NCBI RefSeq assembly: GCF_003173595.1
Contig: NZ_QGNZ01000002.1
Location: forward strand, 1 to 64,000
Source: Pedobacter yonginensis
GTDB lineage: Bacteria > Bacteroidota > Bacteroidia > Sphingobacteriales > Sphingobacteriaceae
Length of the DNA: 64,000 nt
Direction of reading: 5' to 3'
The notes under the pieces were generated by a model, which did not search any database, was not told where the DNA came from, and saw nothing but the letters and a program-made list of their open reading frames with translations. A program made the translations under genes and the position numbers. This document shows, one piece after another, positions 7,937 to 17,981 of this stretch. Positions within the stretch are counted from its first letter, which is position 1. The number at the start of each line of letters is the position of its first letter.

Positions 7937-9484
7937 TTAATATTCTCCGAAGGTATTTCGAAGTACATCGGCTATTTCGCCAAGGGTTGCATAATGCTCA
8001 ACAGCATCAATAATTAGCGGCATTAGGTTAATATCTGCCTTAGCAGCTTCTCCTAACCGTTTCAAGGCATTTTCTACCGCTTCGTTATTTCGTGTTGCCT
8101 TTAAATCGTTCAGTTTTTCTGTTTGCAGTAAGCGAATGGAATCATCAACATTAAATACATCATTAATACCCTCTTGTTGCTGTGTAAACTTATTCACACC
8201 AACTAAAATCTGATCTCCATTTTCAATCTCTGTTTGATAACGGTAGGCAGCGTTGGCAATCTCATTTTGCATATAATCACTTTCTATTGCGTTAACCGAT
8301 CCTCCCATGGCATCTATCTTATCAATATATGCCCAGGCTGCTTTTTCTACTTCATCAGTGAGATTCTCCACAAAAAAAGACCCCGCTAAAGGATCAACCG
8401 TATCCGTTACACCACTTTCAAAGGCAATAATTTGCTGGGTACGGAGTGCAATTTTTGCTGCAGATTCGGTAGGCAGGGAAAGTGCTTCATCATAACCGTT
8501 GGTATGTAAAGATTGGGTTCCGCCTAAAACCGCAGCCATCGCTTGATTGGTTACTCGAATGACGTTATTTAAAGGTTGTTGTGCAGTTAAGGTGGAGCCA
8601 CCTGTTTGGGTATGGAAACGCAGCATTTGAGCTTTCTCATCCGTGGCGCCTAAATCTTTAGTGATTTTAGCCCACATCCGTCTGGCTGCTCTAAATTTCG
8701 CAATTTCTTCAAAGAAGTTGTTGTGGCAATTAAAGAAAAAAGATAATCTTTTTGCAAAAACATTGATATCTAAACCTTTATCAATGGCGGCCTTTAAATA
8801 CGTTTTACCATTGGCCAGTGTAAATGCCAATTCCTGCACTGCGGTAGAGCCTGCTTCGCGAATATGGTAGCCAGAAATGGATATCGTATTCCACTTTGGT
8901 ACCTCTTGGCTACAATACTCGAAGATATCGGTAATTAAACGCATGGAAGGCTTTGGAGGGTAGATATACGTCCCTCTTGCGGCGTACTCTTTTAAAATAT
9001 CGTTTTGAATCGTTCCAGAAATTTGTTTCAAATCGGCGCCTTGCTTTTTTGCCAATGCAATGTACATCGCCAATAAAATCGCCGCGGTGGCATTAATTGT
9101 CATAGAGGTTGTAATGTCTTTCAGCGCGATGCCATCAAACAAAATCTCAATGTCCTTTAACGAATCTATAGCAACACCAACTTTGCCTACTTCTCCATCA
9201 GCCATTTCATGATCAGAATCGTAACCAATTTGAGTGGGTAAATCAAAAGCAACCGACAAACCGGTTGTACCTTGAGCCAATAAGTAGTGATAACGTTTAT
9301 TGGATTCTTCTGCTGTAGAGAAACCAGCATATTGGCGCATCGTCCATAACCGACCGCGATACATATCCTTCTGAATGCCCCTAGTAAATGGAAATTCACC
9401 TGGCTTTTCTTCCATTGGTGTTGCCGAGGTGTAGCACGCTTTTATTTCAATGCCCGAAGTGGTGGTGTGTTTCTTGTTGCTCAT
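7937..9484 (-). CDS. Methylmalonyl-CoA mutase, catalytic subunit without B12 domain
   Basis: A 515-residue catalytic (TIM-barrel) part of methylmalonyl-CoA mutase. Residues that set methylmalonyl specificity are kept: Y52 in RQYAGFST, the R of YPPKPSMR near residue 180, and H of SGYHIREAG. The protein ends right after the conserved [11 protein letters not shown] segment, so the usual C-terminal cobalamin-binding domain (DxHxxG) is absent. A separate B12 subunit must be supplied from elsewhere; none is next door. The THRG of classical mutases reads TQIG here. It lies just upstream of dnaA on the same strand. Confidence 0.88.
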   Translation of the reverse strand: MSNKKHTTTSGIEIKACYTSATPMEEKPGEFPFTRGIQKDMYRGRLWTMRQYAGFSTAEESNKRYHYLLAQGTTGLSVAFDLPTQIGYDSDHEMADGEVGKVGVAIDSLKDIEILFDGIALKDITTSMTINATAAILLAMYIALAKKQGADLKQISGTIQNDILKEYAARGTYIYPPKPSMRLITDIFEYCSQEVPKWNTISISGYHIREAGSTAVQELAFTLANGKTYLKAAIDKGLDINVFAKRLSFFFNCHNNFFEEIAKFRAARRMWAKITKDLGATDEKAQMLRFHTQTGGSTLTAQQPLNNVIRVTNQAMAAVLGGTQSLHTNGYDEALSLPTESAAKIALRTQQIIAFESGVTDTVDPLAGSFFVENLTDEVEKAAWAYIDKIDAMGGSVNAIESDYMQNEIANAAYRYQTEIENGDQILVGVNKFTQQQEGINDVFNVDDSIRLLQTEKLNDLKATRNNEAVENALKRLGEAAKADINLMPLIIDAVEHYATLGEIADVLRNTFGEY

Positions 9485-9561
9485 GGTTATTTGGTCAATT
9501 ATTTACTCATTTGTTGGTCTGCAACTTAATGGAAGAGGAAATGCAGATTAAAAATGATCAG

Positions 9562-10092
9562 TTAAAAGAGTTTCTGAATATCTTTTTTTACCAACTCTAT
9601 CGTCAAATCATAAGGGTTTTCATCAATACTGGCCATGTGCTGCAAAATGGCTTTGCTCAACTCTATCCCATTGGCTTCAGCGGGCAATCCTTGCACAGCA
9701 TTGTTAATCATAGCAATGGTATCGTCTTTCAACTTACGCACCACATTCCAAGTCACACTATCTACATAGAGTTGTTGGGTAATGTTATGTTGATATTCTG
9801 ATCGCACCTCATTTAAAATACCAGCCTGCAAAGCAGCAATTCCGATTCCTTGTTGATGAAGCCGAACCAACAGGTTTGCCGGATTAATCCTATCTGTAAA
9901 AATTATCAACCTTTCATGGGCTTGTAAACGCAGGGGCAATAAATGAGCTCTGCTTTCTTTGTTGAGCTCTATGTTTTTTAAGCTAAAGAAACGATGAGTA
10001 TCATTCTTCAATAAATAATAGATTGCAAAGAGCGCCAAGAAAACACCTGCAAATAAGATGGCAACATTAATCAGGATTTGTTCGATATTCAT
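9562..10092 (-). CDS. Conserved Bacteroidota membrane-anchored protein
   Basis: A 176-residue protein with one N-terminal transmembrane helix (about 8-27) and a soluble helical domain containing RLQAHERLIIFTDRINP. The layout recalls a Bacteroidota-restricted family of unknown function (I believe DUF7935), but I cannot verify that. It precedes the mutase gene by 77 nt on the same strand and diverges from the IscA/SufA gene, with 92 bp between the starts. Confidence 0.6.
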   Translation of the reverse strand: MNIEQILINVAILFAGVFLALFAIYYLLKNDTHRFFSLKNIELNKESRAHLLPLRLQAHERLIIFTDRINPANLLVRLHQQGIGIAALQAGILNEVRSEYQHNITQQLYVDSVTWNVVRKLKDDTIAMINNAVQGLPAEANGIELSKAILQHMASIDENPYDLTIELVKKDIQKLF

Positions 10093-10184
10093 TTGTATTG
10101 TTTAATTACGGTAATATTAACGAGTAGATAAAAGCAAAAATGTGCATTATTATTTATATTTGTAAGAGTTAAAATTTAAATAAC

Positions 10185-10538
10185 ATGAGTACTACAGTTG
10201 ATACAGCATTTGCACCAGTTACTTTTTCAGAAGGAGCAGCAAAAGAGTTATATAAATTAAAGGATCAGCAAGAGATTGGCGATGATTACGGATTACGTGT
10301 AGGCGTAGAAGGCGGTGGATGTGCGGGTATGAATTACATATTAGGCTTCGACCAAAGAAAGGATGGCGACCAAGAATATTTCATCGACGGAATTAAAGTT
10401 TTCATGAACAAGGCTCACCAAATGTACCTTATGGGCATGATGATCGATTGGCAAGATGGCTTAAACTCTCGCGGTTTTACCTTCGTAAATCCCAATGCAA
10501 CCAGCACTTGTGGCTGTGGCACCAGTTTTTCTGCATAA
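10185..10538 (+). CDS. IscA/SufA-type iron-sulfur assembly protein
   Basis: A 117-residue A-type carrier. The three family cysteines are present: C46 in GGGCAGMNY and the C109-x-C111 pair in STCGCGTSF. Such proteins hold iron or a nascent cluster and deliver it to target enzymes. A TATATTTG -7 box (10155-10162) lies 22 nt before the ATG, without a clear -33 element. No other suf or isc genes are adjacent. The family cannot be split further between IscA, SufA and ErpA from this sequence. Confidence 0.9.
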   Translation: MSTTVDTAFAPVTFSEGAAKELYKLKDQQEIGDDYGLRVGVEGGGCAGMNYILGFDQRKDGDQEYFIDGIKVFMNKAHQMYLMGMMIDWQDGLNSRGFTFVNPNATSTCGCGTSFSA

Positions 10539-10565
10539 AGAAAATAATATTGTAACATATCTTAT

Positions 10566-10597
10566 AGTCCCTTTGTCTAAACATCGGGACTTTTTTT
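10566..10597 (+). terminator. Terminator after the IscA/SufA gene
   Basis: Stem AGTCCC (10566-10571) and GGGACT (10586-10591), loop of 14 nt, followed by a run of T. It lies about 30 nt after the stop codon. Confidence 0.75.
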
Positions 10598-10668
10598 ATT
10601 TTTATAGGATATGTAAGTTTCAGCGACGAAAATCAGCTGAAAACTACACTTTTCATACCAACGCTTAA

Positions 10669-11901
10669 ATGAATTACAGAGAAAACATCAGGCTTGCGCT
10701 AGAATCTATCAAGGGCAACAGACTTCGTACCATGTTAACTGCTTTAATTATTGCCATTGGCTTAATGGCATTGGTGGGTATTTTAACTACGCTTGATGCT
10801 GTAAAGAAAAGTATGACTGAGGCGTTTAGTAGCATGGGGGCTAATTCGTTTACCATCAGAAATCGTGGTACGGGAATTAGAATTGGTGGGCAAGGAAAAA
10901 GGCCAAAACCTTTTAAAGCAATTCGATATGAGGATGCCGTTAAATTTAAGGATAGCCTAAACACCCCGGCAACAGTTGCAGTAAGCGTTTTTGCAAGCAG
11001 TGGTTCTACTGTAAAGTTTGGTAGTTTAAAAACCAATCCGAATATTAATGTTCAAGGTATTGATGAAAATGGCTTGGCCTCGCAAGGATTAAATCTATCT
11101 GAAGGCAGAAACTTCAGTGTTTCTGAAATTCAACTCGGAAGTAATGTTTGTATCGTTGGTGGAGAAATTGTAGAAAAACTTTTTAAGGGGGCAGACCCAA
11201 TGGACAAGCTGATTAATGTGGGCAATAATCGCTTTAAAATTGTAGGTGTTTTAGTGAAGAAGGGATCGAGTATGGGCTTTAGTGGAGATAGAGCGGTATA
11301 TGTGCCACTATCCAAAGCGAAACAGATTAACGCAAATGCAAATCCATCTTATACCATAACGGTAATGGTTCCGAGTAACGATATACAGGATAATGTTATA
11401 GGTGAATCGACCGCTTTATTTAGAAATATCCGTAAAGTTAAGGTTGGTGAAACCAATAATTTTGAGATTACTAAAAGTGATGCTATTGCGCAAACCTTGT
11501 TCGAAAATTTGGCATTTGTAGCCATTGGTGGTGTAGCCATTGGAATTATTACCTTATTTGGGGCTTCTATTGGCTTGATGAACATTATGTTGGTATCAGT
11601 TACCGAACGCACCAGAGAAATTGGTATCCGCAAAGCGATTGGCGCAAACCCTCAAGTTATTCGTCGCCAATTTTTAATTGAGGCAGTGGTTATATGTCTA
11701 ATGGGCGGAGCGCTCGGTATATTTTTAGGTATTTTACTCGGAAACTTAATATCGCTCACCATGGGTGGCTCATTCATTATTCCCTGGTTATTTATCTTGG
11801 GCGGTTTTGTCTTGTGTGTACTCGTGGGAATTGGCTCTGGTTACTACCCTGCAAAAAAAGCATCTAAACTAGACCCCGTAGAAGCGCTGAGGTACGAGTA
11901 A
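10669..11901 (+). CDS. ABC transporter permease, MacB/FtsX type
   Basis: A 410-residue permease. One N-terminal membrane helix (about 18-40) is followed by a periplasmic MacB_PCD domain (about 45-250), and the C-terminal FtsX core has three helices; the conserved VTERTREIGIRKAIGA loop lies near residue 310. Such proteins couple an ATPase to mechanical work on periplasmic partners or export. No ATPase gene is adjacent, so its nucleotide-binding partner is encoded elsewhere. Confidence 0.88.
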   Translation: MNYRENIRLALESIKGNRLRTMLTALIIAIGLMALVGILTTLDAVKKSMTEAFSSMGANSFTIRNRGTGIRIGGQGKRPKPFKAIRYEDAVKFKDSLNTPATVAVSVFASSGSTVKFGSLKTNPNINVQGIDENGLASQGLNLSEGRNFSVSEIQLGSNVCIVGGEIVEKLFKGADPMDKLINVGNNRFKIVGVLVKKGSSMGFSGDRAVYVPLSKAKQINANANPSYTITVMVPSNDIQDNVIGESTALFRNIRKVKVGETNNFEITKSDAIAQTLFENLAFVAIGGVAIGIITLFGASIGLMNIMLVSVTERTREIGIRKAIGANPQVIRRQFLIEAVVICLMGGALGIFLGILLGNLISLTMGGSFIIPWLFILGGFVLCVLVGIGSGYYPAKKASKLDPVEALRYE

Positions 11902-12052
11902 GGAAAAAGAGATGGCAAATTGGCTAAGCCTAATCGAAGAAAAACTTTCCGTGACTTCCCTGTTTCCGCGGCGAAATTATGATGGCAACCGAAATAGAAG
12001 CCAAAAAGCTGCCGTGCTTTCCGTGTTTCGTAAACAAAATTGCAAAAATTAG

Positions 12053-12790
12053 CTATAGCAAAGTATTACTGAGCTGATGCATCGTGAGTAATTGGTGCAT
12101 CCCAGCAGTGGTTAAGCTTTCTTCCAACGCAGCTGCATGTTTCAAGTGGTGCATATCGCTTCCTATAAAATCTACCAAATGATTTTCAACCATCTCTTCT
12201 GCAATCTTGCTTGCCCCTGCTCCATAATAACCCGTTAAGGCAACAGAATTTAATTGAAGCAAACAGCCGGTTTCTCTTATCTCCTGGTAATTTTCTATCG
12301 AATTATGAAAATACGGATAACGCTCTGGATGGGCCAAAACTGGTTTATATCCAGCATCCTGCATAATTTTTATAAAATCGAATACGTTTTGTGGGGTATT
12401 GATGTACGATAGTTCGAAAAGCAAATACTGATTCCCAAATGTGAGCACTTCTTTTTGCCGAACTTTTTTTTCTAAAGTTTCATCCAAATAGTATTCGGCT
12501 GCTGCATTTACTTCTAAATCAAGTTGAATATCTTGTAAACCTTTTCTTAAAACATCAAGCGCTTTATTGATTGTATCTGGTGTATTACGGTAATAATCAG
12601 CCATGATGTGTGGCGTAGCGATTAGTTTTTTAAAGCCAAGCGCTTGAAATTTTTTCGCTAGTAGTAATGCATCGTTCAGAGATTGTGCGCCATCATCAAT
12701 CCCAGGCAATATATGCGAATGCATATCGGTTCCAATAGTTGAGAAATTAAATTCGGGTAATATTTTTTTCTTTTTAAATAATCCGAACAT
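12053..12790 (-). CDS. PHP-type tyrosine phosphatase (CpsB/YwqE-like)
   Basis: A 245-residue PHP-domain protein. Metal-binding motifs are complete: DMHSHILPGIDDGA near residue 22, ATPH near 59, AHPERY near 155 and GSDMHH near 215. This spacing matches CpsB/Wzb-like manganese-dependent phosphatases that remove phosphate from tyrosine kinases of capsule and exopolysaccharide systems. It is the last gene of the UDP-sugar operon, which supports a role in polysaccharide control. The cognate kinase is not in the window. Confidence 0.85.
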   Translation of the reverse strand: MFGLFKKKKILPEFNFSTIGTDMHSHILPGIDDGAQSLNDALLLAKKFQALGFKKLIATPHIMADYYRNTPDTINKALDVLRKGLQDIQLDLEVNAAAEYYLDETLEKKVRQKEVLTFGNQYLLFELSYINTPQNVFDFIKIMQDAGYKPVLAHPERYPYFHNSIENYQEIRETGCLLQLNSVALTGYYGAGASKIAEEMVENHLVDFIGSDMHHLKHAAALEESLTTAGMHQLLTMHQLSNTLL

Positions 12791-12807
12791 AACGATAGGA
12801 TCTTGGC

Positions 12808-13365
12808 TTAACTTATTTCCTTCGGCAAATTAGATGCCTCAGCTTCGTGGGCTAATTTAGATGAATAAATCCTCTCTAACAAATGATTTAGATTTTCTGA
12901 AAGATCAAATTGCAAATCTTCATGAAGTTTTTTAAACTTATTTATGGTAACAGAAACGGTTTTGATGTAATAGGTAGCAAATAAAAAACTAAAATCCCGA
13001 TAGCCAAAGACGGATCTTTTGTATTCTATCGGGATGATATTTAATATGTATATTTTTAATTCTACTTCTCCTAAAACATCTTTGGTAACTTTATAAAAGT
13101 GATTGACGGAAGTAATCATTTTCCTCACTTTAACTAGAGCTTCCTTAGCATTTAGTTTTTTAAGCGCTGCAATTTGAGCTTCTGCCTCAGATTTGATTTT
13201 TTCTTTTCTATCTTCTAAATCAATTTCGCTCTCCAACAATTTGTAATGAAGGTGTTCTGTGAGCACTTTATCTTTAGCAATTAGCCTTAACAACAACTTA
13301 TCCTTTTCTTTGACAGGAAGATCTGTTATGGCCACTTTTAAATCCTTATGCTCGGCTAACTTCAT
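12808..13365 (-). CDS. Hypothetical helical protein in UDP-sugar operon
   Basis: A 185-residue, lysine- and glutamate-rich, mostly helical protein without signal peptide or membrane helix. I do not recognise the family. Residues 45-95 look like a coiled coil. Its ATG directly abuts the TAA of galE (TAAATG), and the phosphatase gene follows 17 nt later, so it is tightly embedded in the polysaccharide operon. Confidence 0.6.
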   Translation of the reverse strand: MKLAEHKDLKVAITDLPVKEKDKLLLRLIAKDKVLTEHLHYKLLESEIDLEDRKEKIKSEAEAQIAALKKLNAKEALVKVRKMITSVNHFYKVTKDVLGEVELKIYILNIIPIEYKRSVFGYRDFSFLFATYYIKTVSVTINKFKKLHEDLQFDLSENLNHLLERIYSSKLAHEAEASNLPKEIS

Positions 13366-14388
13366 TTAGAAGGGATTCGCTTTGATGTATTTTTCCCATT
13401 CCCATGCCGATTTCATCATTTCTTCAATGCCTAATTCTGCTTCCCAGCCCAGGACATCTTTTGATTTTTGAACATCACCATACACCTTTTCTACATCACC
13501 ACTTCTTCTCTCTCCAACTTTATAGTCAAGCTTCTCTCCAGTGGTTTTTTCAAATGCAGAGATAATTTCGAGAACCGAAGAGCCTTTTCCGGTGCCGATG
13601 TTGAAAACTTCATAATTGCTTTCGGCTTTCTTATCTTCCAAGCGCTTAACAGCAGCCACGTGAGCCTTTGCTAAGTCAACTACATGGATATAATCTCTAA
13701 CAGCAGATCCATCAACGGTATCGTAATCATTTCCATAAACGGTAATTGGTCCGCGTTTACCAATTGCAGATTGTGTAATGAAAGGTACAAGATTTGCAGG
13801 TACACCATTTGGTAATTCACCAATTAGTGCGCTTTCATGTGCGCCAACCGGATTGAAGTAACGTAGCGCTATCACATTTAAATCAGGCGTTACTGACGTA
13901 GTTTCTTGCAAGATTTCTTCTGCAATCTGTTTGGTATTTCCATAAGGAGATTCGGCCTTCTTGATGGGTGCCGATTCAGTTACAGGTAAAGCATCTGGCT
14001 GGCCATAAACCGTACAGGATGAAGAAAATACAAAATCTATCTTTTTATTGAAAGACGTAAGCAGGTTAATCAGACTATAAAAGTTATTCTTATAGTATTT
14101 TAGAGGTTGAGCTACAGACTCCCCAACGGCCTTGTACGCTGCAAAGTGGATAATTCCTGTAATATCTGAATGTTGCTCGGCAAAGGCCTGAACGGCAACA
14201 TAACTCTGAAGATCTATTTCATGGAAATCGAACCACTTTCCAGTAATTGCATGGAGCTGTGTTAGAATTTTAATGTTTGAATTAGAAAGATTATCAACAA
14301 TAACCACGTCATAACCTGCATTGTGAAGTTCTACAACGGTATGAGAACCAATGTAACCCGAACCACCTGTAACTAATATTTTCGACAT
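13366..14388 (-). CDS. galE: UDP-glucose 4-epimerase
   Basis: A 340-residue extended short-chain dehydrogenase. The N-terminal GGSGYIGSH binds NAD, an SSCTVYG segment carries the catalytic serine/threonine, and YGNTK holds the YxxxK pair. It interconverts UDP-glucose and UDP-galactose. I place the start at the ATG at 14388 (MSKILVTGG), because the longer reading overlaps the upstream gene and adds 12 unrelated residues. The stop of the upstream UDP-xylose synthase gene is 1 nt away (TAAGATG). Confidence 0.93.
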   Translation of the reverse strand: MSKILVTGGSGYIGSHTVVELHNAGYDVVIVDNLSNSNIKILTQLHAITGKWFDFHEIDLQSYVAVQAFAEQHSDITGIIHFAAYKAVGESVAQPLKYYKNNFYSLINLLTSFNKKIDFVFSSSCTVYGQPDALPVTESAPIKKAESPYGNTKQIAEEILQETTSVTPDLNVIALRYFNPVGAHESALIGELPNGVPANLVPFITQSAIGKRGPITVYGNDYDTVDGSAVRDYIHVVDLAKAHVAAVKRLEDKKAESNYEVFNIGTGKGSSVLEIISAFEKTTGEKLDYKVGERRSGDVEKVYGDVQKSKDVLGWEAELGIEEMMKSAWEWEKYIKANPF

Positions 14389-14389
14389 C

Positions 14390-15379
14390 TTAACGATTAA
14401 ATGTTGTAAAGTCTTTGTGTTCAATCTTCGCCAAAGCGTCTTGTGGTAAAGATTTAAAGTATTCGTAAGTAATTTTCAAACCTTCTGCCCGACCAACTTT
14501 GGGCTCCCAATTCAATAAGGCTTTAGCTTTGGTGATATCTGGTCTTCTTTGTTTAGGATCATCTTGAGGAAGTTCCTTATACACGATTTTTTGAGATGTA
14601 CCTGTAAGTTTGATGATCTCTTCACAAAACTGCTTGATTGTAATCTCATCTGGATTTCCTATGTTGACAGGTTGAGCATAATCAGACATCAATAAACGGT
14701 AAATACCTTCAATCAAATCGTCAACATAACAGAATGATCTCGTTTGACTTCCGTCTCCGAAAACCGTTAAATCTTCCCCTCTTAACGCTTGTCCGATAAA
14801 TGCAGGAAGTACCCTTCCATCGTTCAGGCGCATTCTAGGGCCATAGGTATTAAAAATTCTGATGATTCTTGTTTCCACACCATGAAAAGTATGATATGCC
14901 ATTGTTATAGCCTCTTGAAAACGTTTTGCTTCATCATAAACTCCACGCGGACCTACCGGGTTTACGTTACCCCAGTATTCTTCTGGTTGTGGATTTACAC
15001 TTGGATCTCCATATACTTCAGATGTGGATGCAATCAACATCCTAGCACCTTTTGCTCTAGCCAAACCCAGTAAATTGTGTGTACCTAACGATCCAACTTT
15101 TAAGGTTTGAATCGGGATTTTTAAATAATCGATTGGACTTGCTGGAGAGGCGAAGTGAAGAATATAATCCAACTGGCCTGGAATATGAACAAATTTAGAA
15201 ACATCATGATTATAAAACTCGAAGTTCTCTAAACTAAAAAGATGCTCGATATTGGCTAAATCTCCTGTAATTAGATTATCCATGCCAATAACATGGTAAT
15301 CTTCTTTGATAAATCGATCGCACAAGTGTGAGCCCAAAAAGCCCGCTGCCCCGGTAATCAGTATTCTTTTACGTTCCAT
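14390..15379 (-). CDS. UDP-glucuronate decarboxylase (UDP-xylose synthase)
   Basis: A 329-residue short-chain dehydrogenase of the UXS group: GAAGFLGSH near the N terminus, [14 protein letters not shown] as the YxxxK pair, and [14 protein letters not shown], typical of UDP-glucuronate decarboxylases. It turns UDP-glucuronate into UDP-xylose. The upstream neighbour makes its substrate (UDP-glucose dehydrogenase) and the junctions on both sides are TAAGATG, so these enzymes should be made in fixed proportion. Confidence 0.92.
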   Translation of the reverse strand: MERKRILITGAAGFLGSHLCDRFIKEDYHVIGMDNLITGDLANIEHLFSLENFEFYNHDVSKFVHIPGQLDYILHFASPASPIDYLKIPIQTLKVGSLGTHNLLGLARAKGARMLIASTSEVYGDPSVNPQPEEYWGNVNPVGPRGVYDEAKRFQEAITMAYHTFHGVETRIIRIFNTYGPRMRLNDGRVLPAFIGQALRGEDLTVFGDGSQTRSFCYVDDLIEGIYRLLMSDYAQPVNIGNPDEITIKQFCEEIIKLTGTSQKIVYKELPQDDPKQRRPDITKAKALLNWEPKVGRAEGLKITYEYFKSLPQDALAKIEHKDFTTFNR

Positions 15380-15380
15380 C

Positions 15381-16691
15381 TTAATCTATTAGTTTTCTTC
15401 CAATACTGTTGTAGTAATATCCCAAATCAATCATTTTTTGTAAATCGTAAAGGTTACGTCCGTCAAAAATGACTTTATTTTTCAAAATCCCTTCAATTTT
15501 AGCAAAATCTGGGTTGCGGAATACAGACCATTCTGTTGCAATTAAAAGTGCATCTGCCCCCTCTAATGCTTCATATTGGTTTTGTGCATATTTTACTTTA
15601 TCGCCTATAACGCCTTTTACGTTCTCCATCCCTTCTGGATCGAAGACGGTAACCGTTGCGCCATGGTTAACCAAGGCGTCAATAATATAAAGTGCTGGTG
15701 CTTCGCGGATATCATCTGTTTCTGGCTTAAATGCCAAACCCCAAAGCGCAAAATGTTTACCTTGAATTTCGTTTTTATAATATTTCAGAACTTTATCTAC
15801 GATAATGGTTTTTTGTCTTTCGTTAACTTCCATTACCGATTTAAGGATTTGAAAATCGTAAGTATTTTCATCCGCGGCCATTACCAATGCCTGCACATCC
15901 TTTGGAAAGCATGAACCACCATATCCAATTCCAGGAAAAAGGAAACGTTTCCCGATACGGTCATCTGATCCGATACCTTTTCTTACTGCATCTACATCTG
16001 CCCCAACAAGTTCGCAAAGGTTTGCAATCTCATTCATGAAGGTGATTTTAGTAGCAAGAAACGAATTGGCTGCATATTTCGTAAGTTCAGAAGAACGTTC
16101 ATCCATAAACAGAATAGGATTTCCTTGACGTACGTAAGGGCCGTACAATTCTGTCATGAGTTTTTTAGCACGTTCACTTGTTGTGCCTAATACAACGCGA
16201 TCTGGTTTCATAAAATCCTCAACAGCTACACCTTCACGTAAAAATTCTGGATTTGAAACCACATCAACTTCTATCGAAGTGTTGGCAGCAAAAACAGCTC
16301 TAACTTTATCTGCTGTACCAACAGGTACGGTAGATTTGTTTACGATGATTTTGTATTCTGTAATTAGTTTTGAAATATCTTTAGCTGCGCCTAAAATGTA
16401 CGAAAGATCTGCAGCCCCATCTCCTCCTGGAGGCGTTGGAAGTGCCATAAAAATAATTTGTGCATCTTTAACTGCATCTGCAAGATTGGTTGTGAACGTT
16501 AACCTACCCTGTTCAATGTTTCTGTGAAACAGTAAATCAAGACCAGGTTCGTAAATTGGCACTTCGCCATTCTGCATCTTTTTTACTTTTGCATCGTTAA
16601 TATCAACGCAAATGACATCGTTTCCTGTTTCCGACAGGCATGTTCCTGTTACTAAACCAACGTATCCTGTACCAACTACGGCTATTTTCAT
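15381..16691 (-). CDS. ugd: UDP-glucose 6-dehydrogenase
   Basis: A 436-residue NAD-dependent dehydrogenase. [10 protein letters not shown] at the N terminus binds NAD, the catalytic cysteine lies in [10 protein letters not shown] near residue 260, and the C-terminal domain has [12 protein letters not shown]. It oxidises UDP-glucose to UDP-glucuronate for the next enzyme. It is the first gene of the minus-strand sugar operon and diverges from waaA across a 66-bp gap. Confidence 0.95.
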   Translation of the reverse strand: MKIAVVGTGYVGLVTGTCLSETGNDVICVDINDAKVKKMQNGEVPIYEPGLDLLFHRNIEQGRLTFTTNLADAVKDAQIIFMALPTPPGGDGAADLSYILGAAKDISKLITEYKIIVNKSTVPVGTADKVRAVFAANTSIEVDVVSNPEFLREGVAVEDFMKPDRVVLGTTSERAKKLMTELYGPYVRQGNPILFMDERSSELTKYAANSFLATKITFMNEIANLCELVGADVDAVRKGIGSDDRIGKRFLFPGIGYGGSCFPKDVQALVMAADENTYDFQILKSVMEVNERQKTIIVDKVLKYYKNEIQGKHFALWGLAFKPETDDIREAPALYIIDALVNHGATVTVFDPEGMENVKGVIGDKVKYAQNQYEALEGADALLIATEWSVFRNPDFAKIEGILKNKVIFDGRNLYDLQKMIDLGYYYNSIGRKLID

Positions 16692-16757
16692 ATATTTAAT
16701 TAGGGAGTTTTAAATATTTTCGTTTTATCTTGCGACGAAGATAATAAATTACATTCA

Positions 16758-17981
16758 ATGCTTGTGCTTTACTCCTTAGGAATTAGATTATACTACGCAA
16801 TTATTTGCTTTTTATCAATTTTCAATACCAAAGCCTCACTTTTTGTTAATGGAAGAAAGAATCTTTTAAACAAAATTGCAAAAAAAGTAAACTCAAAAGA
16901 AAAGCACATCTGGTTTCACTTTGCCTCTTTAGGGGAATTTGAGCAGGGCCGACCCGTTTTGGAAGAAATCAAGAACAAATTCCCTAATAAACAGCTAGTT
17001 GTAACTTTTTTTTCTCCCTCTGGCTATGAAATTAGAAAAGATTATGCGCTTGCGGATGTTTTCTATTTACCTATTGATACCGCACGTAATGCACGGCGAT
17101 TTGTAAATCTAATCAATCCAGAAATGGCCATTTTTACCAAGTATGAATTTTGGTACTTCTATTTTATGGAACTTAAAGGTAGGGAGATACCATTGTATCT
17201 AATTTCCGGAATTTTTAGAGAAAACCAAATCTTCTTTAAATGGTATGGAGGATTTTATCGTAAGATGCTGAAATGTGTAAGCTATTTCTTTGTGCAAAAT
17301 GAACAAAGCATTAAACTGCTGAATTCGATTGGCATAGAGAATTGTGTGCTTAGTGGAGATACCAGATTTGATCGAGTGTATCAAAATACAAAATCTGTAA
17401 AATCACTTCCCGAAATTGAAAGGTTTATTGGCAATGCTCCAACCATAATCTGCGGAAGCACTTGGCCTGAAGATGAAAAGACATTATCAACTTTGCCTGC
17501 GCAATATCCCAGTTGGAAATTTATCATCGCCCCGCATGAAATTGATAGCCAACATATTGAAAGTATAGAAAAACAATTTTCTAATATTGCCCTGAAATTT
17601 TCTACTTTAAATCCAGATAACCATGTGAATGCCCAAGTCCTTATTATCGACAATATTGGGATGCTTTCCTCATTATATCAATATGGCCAATTGGCTTATA
17701 TTGGCGGTGGTTTCGGAAATGGAATTCACAATACTTTAGAAGCTGCTGCTTTTGGATTACCGGTAATTTTTGGGCCAAAGTACCAGAAGTTTCAAGAAGC
17801 TAAAGACCTCATTGCTTTAGGTTCTGCAAAAAGCATTTCCACCGTAGAGGAACTAGCCTTGGCTTTTGAAGATTTTAAAGAAAATCAATTCGCATCCGAG
17901 CAGGCAAAGAAGTATGTTGAAGATAAAAAGGGCTCAACTGACCAAATCATTAAAATGATTACGAAAGCTGGCCAGAATTAA
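16758..17981 (+). CDS. waaA: Kdo transferase (lipid A modification)
   Basis: A 407-residue GT-B enzyme of the KdtA/WaaA family. An N-terminal membrane anchor (about 4-22) is followed by the first Rossmann half with HFASLGEFEQGRPV, and the nucleotide-sugar half contains CGSTWPEDE, APHEID and the acceptor-side GGGFGNGIHNTLEAAAFGLPVIFGP. It attaches Kdo to lipid A on the inner membrane. Its 3' end overlaps the convergent gluconokinase gene by 23 nt. Confidence 0.93.
   Translation: MLVLYSLGIRLYYAIICFLSIFNTKASLFVNGRKNLLNKIAKKVNSKEKHIWFHFASLGEFEQGRPVLEEIKNKFPNKQLVVTFFSPSGYEIRKDYALADVFYLPIDTARNARRFVNLINPEMAIFTKYEFWYFYFMELKGREIPLYLISGIFRENQIFFKWYGGFYRKMLKCVSYFFVQNEQSIKLLNSIGIENCVLSGDTRFDRVYQNTKSVKSLPEIERFIGNAPTIICGSTWPEDEKTLSTLPAQYPSWKFIIAPHEIDSQHIESIEKQFSNIALKFSTLNPDNHVNAQVLIIDNIGMLSSLYQYGQLAYIGGGFGNGIHNTLEAAAFGLPVIFGPKYQKFQEAKDLIALGSAKSISTVEELALAFEDFKENQFASEQAKKYVEDKKGSTDQIIKMITKAGQN

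Noticed and set aside
14389..14424. Upstream start for galE adding 12 residues
   Set aside because: It begins inside the UDP-xylose synthase gene and adds residues not expected before the GGSGYIG motif.
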